64,000 nt of DNA from Xiphydria camelus (GCA_963678675.1 OY783199.1:8626355-8690354), one strand, 5' to 3'; counted from the stretch's first letter, positions 10,227-21,590 are shown. Notes: generated from the letters alone by a model not told the origin. Numbers and translations: made by a program.

Positions 10227-13200
10227 TTACTCCATTCGAGAGGTTCCAGGAGTAGGTTCCAATGATGAAACTATTGCCACTGATGTTGACAATTCGATGT
10301 CGATCTTTTCCAGTACATCGTCATTTTCAGAGGAAGACGAATCGTCCAGTGTCATAGGCTGGATTTCAGGCACATTGAGGCAGGATTTTCCCCCACAGAA
10401 TCTACACAAAGTCGAACATTTCAGTCCGGCTTTGCGGCAGCTACAGCCCCTTATGCAACCCTTATTGCATTTACAGGAGATGAACTGCAACAGGGTTTGT
10501 GGAGCTGCCTCACTCGTCATAGTAATAGGCAATAATCCCAACTCATCCAACTTCCAACCCCAGTCCGTTGGGTTTTTCGGCACACCAAGCCACTTTTGTA
10601 TCTGTAAAGAATGAAAAGACGTTATTGTACATTGGCAATTTCAAAGCACGATGTACATTGACATACCTGGTGATATGCACGATATGCGTGCTGTTTCGCA
10701 GCATCCATGGTTGGGGGCAAACGAGCTAGGTTGACTTTAGCTGTTGTGGCCGATCTCACGAAGTTGAGGTATCTCAGGGTATTGAGGTTCGTTTTTGAGT
10801 CTCCTCCGTACAATGCAACGAGGCACTTCTCCCCAGCTGCGGCTATTTCCTCGTGGCTCGTATCTGGGCGGAGGAAGACTTCTGCATCCCTAACGAGCTG
10901 TGGGTTTTTGTGGAAGGTGGTAATACACTTATTTTTTCCCTGCCAGAAAGGAGCAGAGGTTATGTCGCACCCACTGAATGCATGAATGAACATGATCAAG
11001 CCAGGAGGGTAATCAGAGAGTTTGCTGGTGAACGATGTGGAACTATAATGGACGTCTGGTTCCCCTCTGCCACCTTTCTGGAGGTAAATATTGTCTATAT
11101 GGGAGCCCAAGCCAGCTAGTAGGACAAGCAGGTCCACGTCTTCTCCGATGATGATGACCTTCTCAGTGGAGGCAGCTTTGGCGATGGCAGCTCTAATGAT
11201 GTCAGCATCAGCGTCCTCTTCGGATACATTCACTTTGATACCATGATCCTCAAATTCAGTGCTCAGTAACTCTATCAGCCTGCGCTTGTTGTTTTCGTTA
11301 GATAAGAACTTATCTTGTGTAACGCTGATAGTTGTTGTGGCTGTCAAGAGAATGTCACTGCACCGGAGAGCAGAGTAACGTCTGAGACGTTCGGCACTCT
11401 TGGTGCTTTTTTGAGCGGCGTCCACTGGGTATCCATCGAACACCACAGTAATATTCATACCAAAATGGGTTCTGATATAATTTATGTAACCCTGAATGAT
11501 GGCCTTCACTAACTTTTAACGGTGCCATACGTATTTGTGGAGCAAGTAGCCACCATCAATAACAATGTGGGTGTTGACATCTCGCAAGATGTTCATAGAG
11601 AGAGGTTTGAATGATGAGTACAAGGTTGATTTAGTTCCCTTCCTCATTCCAGCTTCGGTGAACAGCGACATGGGGTAAGGAGCCAATTCGTATTTGAAGT
11701 ATTTCTTCAGCTCTGCGTCAGATTTTTTGGCGATGCTAACTCGTTGGAATATTGTTAGAGGGTCAATTTGAATTTTCTTGTCTCGCACTTTTATAGCGTT
11801 CTTTACACTTCCCAAGGTAACGACTCTGTCTTTACGTTTAAATCCAACTTTTCCGAATGTCTGGTTTTCTATCATTTCTACCCCATGTGTTCCCAGTTCC
11901 TTGGCCTTGTAACAATTGACTTTATTGTCTCCAACAATTCCACTATTGATGTTAATAATTTTGTCCGTAACAAGAAAAGGGGGATGCTCCTCGAACTAGT
12001 TTTTCAATTTTTCGGTATCTTTGTTGTCGCGAACAATTCGAGTGACTCTCATATCGACGTGCTGTTCAGTGGTCGAATAGGAGATGTCACAAAAGCGTTC
12101 CACTTCATCACAAATGTTTACCATGTACACAGTTCCAATGGTCCACTTTGCCAACACGCTGCTTGTAATCCCACGTCCTATCAACCCTCCTTTGCTTTTG
12201 AAGGATCTCATTAGAGTTTGTTCAATTGTTAGGTCTGACCAGAGACCACTCCAAAATTTGTCACTACGACGGATGGTAAAGTATCCCTAAGTAAATTTGC
12301 TGAACTCGGCAGGAGACATCCTTTGTTTGAGAGCGGCCATATCTTGCAGGTAAAGCCGTGTACTTTTGGCGTAGAAAAAATGACCTGCTGCGTGGAAGTA
12401 CGGAAGCATTTTGGCCACAGTTTGTAAGTGAAGCTTCCAGTCTCCCATCCGTTCCGCCTGTATGAACTGTTTCATGAGAGTAGTGAGATGGAAATACTGG
12501 ATCCATAGCTTCGATGTCGGTTCATTCATTTCGATTTTGTCTAATGCACTTTTGAACTTGGCCTGTAAAACCTGGAAGGATTCCCTTTCCTCAGCTTCCA
12601 ACACACAAGATCTCTGAGTGTCACAGAGCAACCTTTCCATTTCTTGCTGCTCGTTGTCTGTGAGCTGCACCTCGTTCAAAATTAGTTCGCACAATACCAG
12701 GTTAGCTAGAGTGTGAGCTCGGACTGCTCTGGTATAGGCGTGACCATTAAGCATTTTATCCACGCTATTACTAGCGTAGATTTCCTCCAAGAGCTCCTTT
12801 AATCCACTTCCACTCATTATTGCTCCAATACAACCCAGAAAGGACATCAACAGATGAAATCCACCAAGTCGTACTACCACGTTGCTCAGCTCATTACTCC
12901 CCTGTGTGTTCTCAATGATGTCCCGGGCTTTCATATAAAGGGGCTGGTCGAAAGTAACGAAGCACGTTTTTTGTCCATGGGCTTTGGTTTTGTTATTGGC
13001 TTCCACAAGAGCTGTCAAGATAGTGCTGTAGTCGGTGGGTGGAGCACGGATGAATGGTAAAAAAATTACTCTTGAACGTTGAAATGCGAGGCCATCGGTC
13101 ACTTGCTGCATGAAACCATTCCATCCTGGTATGCCTGGGATGTTACGCCATTTCCCGTATAACCAAATGAGGACTGGTGCTGTGGGTAGTGTTTCAGCAG

Positions 13201-14763
13201 TAACTGGGAAATCTTTTGGTATATTTTGAATCGTGATGGCTGATAATCCTGCATTTTTCTTCTCAGTGCATTGTTGAAGTTGGGTGGTAGCAAAAGCTCC
13301 TATTGTTTCAGCGGATACACGTTGTTTCAGTCTTGGAATTTTCTTTTCTGCCAACACACCTGAAGTCGGCGCCACACACATGATCCCACCCATTTCATGA
13401 AAAGTATTTTCACCATCAAGCGTGCATACATTTACGTCTGCGTTGTCGAATGCGAATTGTAAGAATGCCCCTGGCTTCACGGGAGGAGTTGATGAACCCT
13501 GCATGATTGCTGAAGCTTCTAGCTGCATTGCCTCGTTGTAACTGCACGAGAAGCCCAGAGATGAACACAGGTTCACAAGGTTCCTTGATCCAAACTTACG
13601 GTACAAATATGTACCAACTGAGGTCAAGAGGGAAGATACGAATGAATAGGGCCTAGCAGCTGCTATAAGCGCATGTGAAAAAGCAACGCATTTCCTCTTC
13701 CAGCCAGTGACTGATTTACGCTTGTGTTTAAGGACAATAGTTTCAAAAAAAAAAGGAGTACTGACTTGGGAATAACATGTTCGATATCGGCCAGGAAATC
13801 ATCAGAAGGAGGATACTGATTAGTTTCGTAAACTTGAGAGCGGATGTCCTCTAAGATAATCTCAGCTGCAGCCAGCACAACTCTCAATCGTTCCTCCTCT
13901 CCATCCTTTTTCTTGTCATCATACCATTTCTCATATAGGATTTTATGTCCTGTATTTTTAAAACAAACAACTGGCGGCCGACCAGGTGTTGAAACAATCA
14001 CATCATCCTTGTAGCGATCAAGAAGATGCCGTTTGATGGTCCTCAGATCGGGAGTATGATCAGCTTCACCCTGTGCTAGGAGATCACTCAATGAAAACTG
14101 GCATTCCTCACTGTTCTCTTCTAAGTATGAGTCAATCATTTCCAAAGTATTTTGTACAGATTCCACTTTTGGGCGTCCTCTTTTCTGTCCAGCTATGTTG
14201 GAACGGCTCATCAACTTTTTGTGGCATTGTTTGTGGTATCGGGTATCAGCAGCCACCAAATCCTCAGTTTCATGATTTAGACGATCAATAATTTCTTTCC
14301 CCCAATCATCACCTCTGCATTCGGCTTCTTTTAGAAAAGATTCCCTCGTTGATTTCAATGTAATCGTAAAAACGGGATTTCGTCTGTCTGTGGGTAACTT
14401 CTCTTGGAGTTTCAAAAATTCTGCCGTTATAGTCTCTCCACACAGAATACAGATTTGTCCAATTGCAACGCTCGTACGAGATGATCTTAGGGATACTGTT
14501 GGCTCCGCTTGGGAAACAGAATCTCCGCCACGACTTTCAGATGCTGTAACATTCTTTGGGGCAATGTATCTCTTTCGACATGCATCATGAACTGTGACTT
14601 CATCCAACTTTGCAAGGAATTTTTTGTTCTCTGTAAGGTTTCGTTTTACGCTTACGGCAATCAGAGAGGCGATTCCTCGTTTTTTTACCACAGAAAGTGG
14701 ACCTCTATCGTCGTCTTCCAGTGACTTCCTGCATATAAAACAACAGCCCGGCGGAACTGACAT
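10227..14763 (-). pseudogene. Transposase-like multidomain gene with FEN/XPG-like nuclease and Cys-rich tail, decayed
   Basis: One long minus-strand gene starting at ATG 14763. In order: two C-x2-C...H-x3-C zinc-binding units (CFICRKSL...HDACRKRY; CILCGETI...HKQCHKKL); a core with DNADVN, TFDQPLY and GSGLKELLEE that looks RNase H-like/DDE-like; then a nuclease-like half with IDGGYLLH, VVFDGY, EEDADAD, GEDVDLL and FSGCD, which fall in the order of the metal-ligand motifs of FEN1/XPG 5' nucleases. A GT-AG intron (10602-10668) joins AYHQ to IQKWLG, and the last exon ends in a CXC-like cysteine cluster (KCNKGCIRGCSC...CSTLCRFC). It is broken by a frame slip at a run of ten T (13745-13754) and three in-frame stops (12287, about 11994, 11516), all in an otherwise continuous frame. 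The family is multicopy in animal genomes as I remember it; I know no settled name. Confidence 0.7.
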
Positions 14764-14815
14764 TTTCACACTTACTTTTGACGACGCACTCAAACTTGTT
14801 TTCACGATGGTTTAA

Positions 14816-15815
14816 ACCACTGCACTGAGTAGGCACGAATTGCTGGGCCTGTCTGCATTGCAGTTGGACTGAGAGGGGGTGGAATTGTATATTGAAAAGA
14901 AACATCAAGAGACACGGCAGTGTCTCGCGGCATGTTCGTTCATCTAGTCTCGGCGTCGAAGCGAGCACCCGTGTATCTATACGCCACAAATATCTACCCC
15001 CTGCACCCCTCAATTTTTACATCGAATTTTCTCAATATGGTTATAACCAAAACTATGCTTAGTTACGCCATATAAATCGACTATTCTCTATCGATAGAGA
15101 CCAGAGTAAATGTTGTAAGTTACATATTAACAGAGATTTTTCCTTAGAAACGCGAAGCCACGCCCCTTGCCCCTTAAAGTTGAGGATTTCTTTTCTCGGC
15201 CGCGATATATATATGTAAAAATGTCACAAAAATTCCGCCTGTCTTCGGCGGTATTCGGCCATGGTCGGAAATGTGTACACAGATGCGGCCACACGCATAC
15301 GCCATCAAAAATGTATGTGAGAGTGTGTGAGATAATATATTTCTTGAATGTTTAGATGTTTTTCAAAATTTAAAAATATTTCCATTCGCGAAACGATTTC
15401 CCTCGCATTTTCTCGATCCTCGGACGCGCTTGTTAATAAAAAGTACAAATTCAGTGTAATCGGAGTAGTGAATCTCAATAGTGGTGAATGTGACAGATGC
15501 TCTGACAGCTAGCTAATCAAATCGTTTAGATATTTTTAATAATCAAGACAGTGCACGGAAGCAGTGTCATTTTTCTTTGGTTGCTGGTGCATGAAGAGCA
15601 GTAAAGGAGACATCTGTATCTCGGAAGAAGTGGCATCAGATAAGTAACTTCCTAACTGACTGTCTTAACCTCATTTTCATCCCTTATACAGAACAAATAT
15701 CTTTGTGGTTATTCTATTTTTTGTTTTCAGCGCCATACGAGAACGGGACGGATTGACGGAAATTTGATTTTTCTTCGCAGTCAAAAATCAACCTAGGTAA
15801 AAAAGAATTCTCTAG
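14816..15815. other. Presumed 5' flank of the FEN-like element, no gene seen
   Basis: No coding region recognised. Possible promoter sequence upstream of 14763 includes GTATCTATACGCC near 14970, but no clear TATA box was assigned. Microsatellite-like ATATATAT lies near 15205. Confidence 0.3.
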
Positions 15816-16535
15816 AATTGCGGTACAATGCCACGGTATGAATATCAGGTTCTACCGACATGACATGCTTCAACAAGGTCTGTATCAACTTTAGCGGTAT
15901 ATTAAGGGCACTGCACTAATCCTGTGGCACATTTTTCTATCTAGGAAAGCATATCATTATGGTAGTACAGCTGTACAGCGTTCCGATAATATACCGTCTT
16001 CCCGTACTGACAGTATACATGCATTTTACCTCCAATATGCCGGAATTAAAAATCTCTAGAACTCTGCGGTACAATGCCACGGTAGGAATATCAGGTTCTA
16101 CCGACATGACATGCTTCGGCAAGGTCTGTATCAACTTTAGCGGTATATTGGGGGCACTGCACTAATCCTGTGGTACATTTTTCTATCTGGGAAAGCATAT
16201 TATTATGGTAGTACAGCTGTACAGCGTTCCGATAATATATAATTGGAACTTTTGATAATACGAAAGGGGGAATATATCGATAAAGAAAAGATAATAAAAT
16301 AATTACTTCATTATTGTAATCCAATTCTATCGTATCTCCTACTTTTCTACCGCGGCTTTCCCAGATAGAAAAATGTGCCACAGGATTAGTGCAGTGCCCC
16401 CAATATATTATATATAATGCTAAAGTTGATACAGACCTTGTCGAAGCATGTCATGTCGGTAGAATTTGATATTCCTATCGTGGCATTGTAGCGCAGAGTT
16501 CTAGAGATTTTTAATTCCGGCATATTAGAGGTAAA
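15815..16535. repeat. Direct plus inverted triplicate of about 180 bp
   Basis: The unit CGGTACAATGCCACGGTA...GACATGACATGCTTC...GCACTGCACTAATCCTGTGG appears at about 15818-15995, again directly at about 16060-16240, and inverted at about 16360-16520. The last two form a foldback around a 16250-16350 loop. Confidence 0.75.
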
Positions 16536-16554
16536 ACCTCCACTCCATCGCCTT

Positions 16555-16710
16555 CGACTTCTTCTACCCCGTGAGGATTTCTCACGGACCAATAGTGGGC
16601 GTTGTGATTATTCACTAACCCTTTGTTGCAGAATTTCGATTCATCTGTGAACAAAATCTTCTGACGAACGAGGGATCGTCCACTTGCCGTTCCAAAAATC
16701 AGTCGGAATA
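16555..16710 (-). pseudogene. Mariner-like transposase relic (internal piece)
   Basis: The minus strand reads about 40 residues including ILFTDESKF, NNHNAHYWSVRNPHG and a short tail. FTDES with HNxHYWSxxNPH is the conserved region around the second catalytic Asp in Tc1/mariner transposases of insects. Flanking sequence has decayed beyond reading. Confidence 0.6.
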
Positions 16711-16847
16711 GTTCATTCGTCGAGCTGGATCTAGCTAATTGTACGCTGAAACATGCCCAAGTCGTATTCAGCCTTGAGAAGATTTATTTTAATATTGGAC
16801 CAAAGGAACGGCAATCCTGTTGCTTCAACTTCCAGGTATATTAATTG

Positions 16848-17535
16848 TAAGTATTACTGGAGAACGAGTAGGTTAAAAGATTTTCGTGAAGACTCACGAT
16901 TTTCTGATATGTCATTTCGTACAGGTGCAACCGAAGAGGATCTAGCTCGTGTCCTGTCCGTAAAAAGATGACTCGATGGACATTGGAGAATGTCAGGCTT
17001 GTCACCGAGCACCTATTACCCAAGTTACATTAATTGCAATACGCGCTTCTCGTTTCATTCAACTATTCCAGCGTTAAATAACTTTTACTTCTTTCAAGGT
17101 AATCACCTTTTATGAACTGTTCGTGGTAGGAGGCAGCGATCGATAATAGAGACTCGTCGTAGACAAGTTCGTCTATTAAAACTAAAAGGCAATTGGTGTG
17201 CAACTGGAACATCATCGCAGGAATAATTTGTCTACGATTAGTCACAATCATTGATCGTTGCCCCCTACGATCAACAATTCGTACAAGGTAAATGCTTTGA
17301 AAGAAATAAAAGTTACTTAGAGCAGGAATAGTTGAAACGAAAATCGCATATTGCAATGAAAGTACTATGGGTGAAAGGCGCTCGGTGACAAGCCTAACAT
17401 TCTCCGATCCATCGAGTCATCTTTTTACGGACAGGACATGAGCTAGATCCTCTTCGGTTGCACCTGTACGAGATGACATGTCAGAAAATCGTGAGTTCAT
17501 GAAAATCTTCTAACCTACTCGTTCTGCAATAATAC
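16848..17535. mobile_element. Long foldback element (about 690 bp palindrome)
   Basis: The left arm from GGAGAACGAGTAGGTTA through CCTGTCCGTAAAAAGATGACT and on past TTCAACTATTCC is mirrored by the right arm (about 17290-17535). The arms pair, with mismatches, almost to a centre near 17190. No coding capacity is seen. Confidence 0.75.
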
Positions 17536-17614
17536 CTCTAAAAAAAGATAAAAAATCACCTCTAAAGTTGAGCTTGTAAGTATTTGTTCAAGTTCTCAAC
17601 AATGAGTTTCCAAG

Positions 17615-17690
17615 AGGCGGCGTGGCCGAGCGGTTAAAGCGCTAGTCTACTCACTCGGGGATCGCGTGTTCGAGGCTCCTCATGTGCTTC
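17615..17690 (+). repeat. tRNA-derived sequence, left arm
   Basis: GGCGGCGTGGCCGAGCGGTT resembles the acceptor, D-arm and A box of a type II (Ser/Leu-like) tRNA, and GTGTTCGAGGC resembles a B box. The anticodon loop is one base short and the T stem does not pair, so this is a degenerate tRNA-like repeat and not a working tRNA. Confidence 0.6.
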
Positions 17691-17849
17691 TTTTTTTTTG
17701 CAAATAAAAATGTTCATTTAATCATAATTTGATAACAATCAACGTTACTAATCAATATTTTTTTTAATTTCAATTATATTTTAATTCTGGGAGCTGTGTT
17801 GAAAAAAATTAAAATTGTAGAAAAATAGCAGTTATTATTCGCTTTCGGT

Positions 17850-17997
17850 GAGCTCAGGCTTACAATTTGTGGGATGATAATTGTCATAAAAGCACTCAAA
17901 ACATAAATTAAGTTGACAATGATTACAGGAGATAAAACCGGTATTGCTGCAAGCGCAGGGAGTCTTCAATTTATTTAAAGGAAAGCATACTTCATTC
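17850..17997 (-). pseudogene. Transposase-like C-terminal zinc-finger relic
   Basis: An open minus-strand frame of about 48 codons ending at a stop reads through VCFPLNKLKTPCACSNTGF, then SCNHC, CFECF, and DNYHPTNC before the stop. The C-x2-C...C-x2-C-x4-C-x2-[CH]-x4-YH-x-C layout parallels the C-terminus of the pogo-like transposase at 22290 (ITCAWC, LCIKHF, YHYC). There is no start or upstream domain, so it is a 3' remnant retained inside a deletion derivative. Confidence 0.55.
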
Positions 17998-18084
17998 ACG
18001 TTGGAAAAAAAATATTATTTAATAACGTTGATTGTTATCAAATTATGATTAAATGAACATTTTATTTGCAAAAAAAAAGAAGCA

Positions 18085-18165
18085 CATGAGGAGCCTCGAA
18101 CACGCGATCCCCGAGTTAGTAGACTAGCGCTTTAACTGCTCGGCCACGCCGCCTCTTGGAAATTC
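18085..18165 (-). repeat. tRNA-derived sequence, right arm
   Basis: The inverted partner of 17615-17690, differing by only a few bases, including C versus A in the putative anticodon loop. Confidence 0.6.
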
Positions 18166-18235
18166 GTTGTTGAGAACTTGTACAAATACTTACAAGCTCA
18201 ACTTTAGAGGTGATTTTTTCTCTTCTTTTTGAGTG

Positions 18236-18825
18236 TTGCACCCTAGGGTTGTGGTGATGTACTATACTAGTGGTGCTCTATAAATGAGTAAAGATTCGGC
18301 CAAATCGGTGACCCGAAAGCTTGAGCCTCTCTTGTTAGAGAGTTGAAAGTAAAACGTCTTCATGGATTTCTGTAGACGACCAAAATATAAGAAAAATCCG
18401 ATGGCCTGTAAATTCGAAAGCGGTATATGTTTTATTTCTCCAAAATACTAAGGCAAAGTTAAAAATATAAGGGCTCTCTAGTCTATAAGTCCCTTTCAAA
18501 ATATCACGAGAATAAATCAAAAGTAACGTGGTTATAATTAATTGGCTCGTATCGGTATAAAATGTCAGACTTTAATTTTGTGGTAATAAAAAGCTATTCT
18601 TCTACATGTACGTATCTTCCTCATGAATAAATTCCAAAAAGTAGTGAAATCCCCCCACAAAAACAGATTCTCTGTAAAAAAAGGCGGCATGTTCATTCAG
18701 TGCCAACAAAAATTGATGCGTAAAATACTCTCCAAAAAAGATTTGAAATCAATTAAGATCGCCATGTTCAAGATTTATATATAAAAAGTAAAAGGCATCA
18801 TTTGAAAGGGAAATTATTGTAAATC
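18236..18825. other. AT-rich spacer, nothing recognised
   Basis: Only chance-length open frames. No repeat partner was seen elsewhere in the window. Confidence 0.35.
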
Positions 18826-18827
18826 AG

Positions 18828-19195
18828 GTTACTAAAAAATTCGACTAAAAAAATTTATAAAAAAATTTTAATAAAAAAGAACTTGCCGCGTTTTTTCCTT
18901 CAAAATAAAAAATTCAGACAGAGAATTATATTCGATGTTTATGCACTTATGATTTTAAATAAATTCATACACTCTTATATGATACCACCAGTATACCGAA
19001 CGTCGCACGGGAAACCGATCAGGCGGGGGCCTTCTGGATTTCTCTGAATTTGACTTCGACAGTGGAATTTATGAATCACTCTAGCACTGTCCAAGCACTG
19101 CCAATATTCGGTATAGTGAACAAAATATGAAAACTTAAACGCGGCAAGTTCTTTTTTATTAAAATTTTTTAATAAATTTTTTTAGTCGAATTTTT
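18828..19195. mobile_element. Foldback MITE with TTCGACTAAAAAAATTTATA arms
   Basis: The arms 18838-18895 and 19135-19192 are inverted copies (TTCGACTAAAAAAATTT ... AAGAACTTGCCGCGTTT). The middle is AT-rich apart from GTATACCGAACGTCGCACGG and has no coding content. Confidence 0.75.
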
Positions 19196-20292
19196 TATAT
19201 TGACTTTCAAAACCCTTGGTGTGCAGATACGGCAATACTTCGAGTGGTCTTGTCAAATCGCCCAAGCGGTGCACGTGGACGCGTCGCCCGAGCGCCCGCC
19301 GTAGCAGCGTCGATAAATAAACATGGAAATAAACACAGAGTTCCAAACTGCTCGAATACTGTTACAGCATTGCTAAGAATATCTTATCGCACGTCGGAAA
19401 TAAACTTATCGAGTACCCCCCAAAATCGCCCGAATGCTGTAGAGGTACCGCTCATCCGCCCGGGCACCGTATAGGTATCATCGGAGTGGAAGCGTGCCAC
19501 CGCTCGGGAACCATATAGGTATCCGCGAAGTGCAAAGGGATAATAACTTTTAATGTCAGACGTTTCATTTTGCCAGTATTCAACTCGGAACATGAAAAAA
19601 ATCAAATTTGCACTTTTTGGGAAAAAACGTTCTATTTCGGAGAGTTGTATCTCAGTAAGTATTTGATTTATAATATTTATAATCATGTTTGCATACAATG
19701 AATTTTTCATTTTACGGTTAAAATCATAATTTCAGTATAAAATAATTTTTCTGACGAAGAACGTTGAACCTTCAATCAAAAACCACTTGGTTCGTGCAAG
19801 AAACGATGTTACTCAACTTTCGTTTATTTGTCATTCCTGATGAGACTATTAGAGCTACCGTCACATACCTCAGTTCAAATTAAAGCTTAATAAATCCCCT
19901 ACAAACTTAATCCTACTGACTTTTTCTGTGGGACGCATCATTTTGCCGATATTCAACTCGGAACATGAAAAAAAAAAGAAATTTACACTTTTTGGAAAAA
20001 ATGTTCTGTATTCGAAGCGCTGTATTTCAGTAACTATTTGACTTATAAAAGCAGTTTAGGTCTCATTTTATAGCAAATTTAATCTACTTTAAAAAAGGGA
20101 TGTATAAAATTTCTCCAAAAATGCATAGTTTAGGAGATATTGTTGAAAAATCGAAACAAGTGTGAAAAAATCACGGTTTTTCGACCATTACTCAGTTAGC
20201 ACAGGGTTCTCAGGGTTGCAAATTTGGATTTTTACTACCAATAGAGGTCTAAAACAAATAAGCAAAAAACCGCTAATACTCCATTTAATGTA

Positions 20293-21215
20293 GGTTCACG
20301 CCTTTTTTGTGTAAAGTTTGACTGGCCTAGATATAACTTTCAGAACAGAAATCGGAGCCGGCGCCCTGGTAGTAAAAACAGGTGATAAAATGTTGCCCAT
20401 TTTTTTCCAACCCCACTGCGTTAGCTGCAGCCATATACATATACAGTATGTCCCGTGGATAACGCAAGTATTTGAATTTCCCCCACATTTGACTTTGGTG
20501 GTGCTTGGAACGGTGCTGTAGTTAGAGTTGGCTTCAGAAAAGTGCGCTGCGTTCTTACGAGCCGTGTTTCCGCGCGAAACCTGTATGATTATTTCTCATC
20601 ACTTCTACATATTATTTACCATTATTTACAAATTCAGTTAATTTCGAGGTTAGACGCTTCGATCTCCCGAATTGACAGTTCCCGGGAAATCGGACGTTTT
20701 ACACTTTTTGCTCTCGAAACACGGCTCGTAAGAACGCAGCGCACTCTTCTGAAGCTAACTCTAACTACAGCACCGTTCCAAGCACTACCAAAGTCAAATG
20801 TCAGGGAAATTCAAATACTTGCGTTATCCACGGGACATACTGTATATCTTTTCCTCGCCAAAATTGAATTTGGTGAAATACCCGGTAAGAATGCTGTTTT
20901 AATGCTGCAGATGTTGGTGGCAATCTAGACAAAATTACGGCATGATTGGATTGGCCAACCAACTTATTAAAAGAAATAAATCTGTAGCTATTCAAAGAAG
21001 TTTCTTTCTGTTCAGCTTTATATAACGCAAGTGTGAATTTCTCACCAGCACTTTCAATTTGTTATTTCGTAGGTTGAGAACTGTTGAAAATATATACAAC
21101 ATCTTCCAAATCCTTTCTCTTGTTTAATATGTTTACGATTTGAGATTTGCCTTTTCCGAAAACGCAGAAGTGGTATCACAACCACTAAACGCATGAATTG
21201 ACAGAAAAGTAACCA
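20293..21215 (-). pseudogene. Second, older relic of the FEN-like transposon gene
   Basis: Minus-strand pieces align by eye with the 3' half of the gene at 10227-14763: SIHAFSGCDTTSAF at about 21165-21210 (the fifth metal motif, GCD), SRLPPTSAALKQHSYRVFHQ at about 20875-20935 including the last exon-exon junction, and after a MITE insertion WGWKKMGNILSPVFTTRAP at about 20340-20420. The cysteine tail is replaced by other sequence at 20293-20325. There are many frame breaks. It abuts the outer end of the right-hand inverted repeat (20325). Confidence 0.65.
20444..20842. mobile_element. Foldback MITE, ends CAGTATGTCCC, inserted in the relic
   Basis: Inverted repeats start CAGTATGTCCCGTGGATAAC, with arms of about 160 bp and TA on each side (20442-20443, 20843-20844). 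It splits the FEN-like relic. Its loop contains TTTCGAGGTTAGACGCTTCG in the same context as the MITE at 7344-7684. Confidence 0.85.
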
Positions 21216-21590
21216 TTGTAAACAAAATCAAATGGTACTGAAATTATCAGCTAATGTACTGACGTACTGACAAAGTGGTCGATGTACTGATTTCAGTACC
21301 ATTGTACTGACAGGAACAACACTGACTAAAATCCGTAAATAATCCACCGTATCGCATACCACAAGTTTGTGTCACAAGTGCGTTGACGCCTCCCCACCTC
21401 TCCGCTGGGGTTCGGTACCTACCTAATTTTGCATAATATTGATTCGTCAATTTTACTGTGCTGCGACTAAAATATAACAGTAAACCTACTTACGTAAGAT
21501 CGCTGAACTTGACATATTTTAACGGCCTGCTAAAAATTACCCTTAACTTTAAACGTATTTTGCGAGAATTCAGTAAGGATTAGCTAACAT
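21216..21590. other. Short spacer with GTACTGA repeats
   Basis: GTACTGAC-type units recur at about 21250-21315 in both orientations. No gene is seen. Confidence 0.35.

Larger units (their letters stand above)
17560..18235. mobile_element. Foldback element with tRNA-like arms and a zinc-finger coding core
   Basis: Inverted arms of about 210 bp (17560-17770 and 17995-18235) begin AATCACCTCTAAAGTTGAGC. Each arm contains a tRNA-like sequence, and the loop between them holds a minus-strand open frame with a Cys/His cluster. The whole is therefore a MITE-like unit built from a tRNA-derived piece plus the 3' end of a transposase-like gene. Confidence 0.75.
9564..20325. mobile_element. Candidate 10.8-kb composite element bounded by about 650-bp inverted repeats
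   Basis: The block 9564-10215 (starts CCAGTTAAACTTTACA) recurs in inverse orientation at about 19665-20325, with high identity over about 600 bp. Between them lie the FEN-like transposon gene (10227-14763, its stop only about 12 bp from the left repeat) and a run of nested MITEs (15.8-19.2 kb). The inner edge of the right repeat carries a partial duplicate (19560-19665). Whether this is one transposon with long termini or two copies of a separate repeat is unproven; no clear target duplication was found. Confidence 0.5.

Noticed and set aside
17615..17690. Functional tRNA-Ser or tRNA-Leu gene
   Set aside because: A-box and acceptor look right, but the anticodon loop is short, the T stem does not pair, and the sequence is duplicated as arms of a foldback element.
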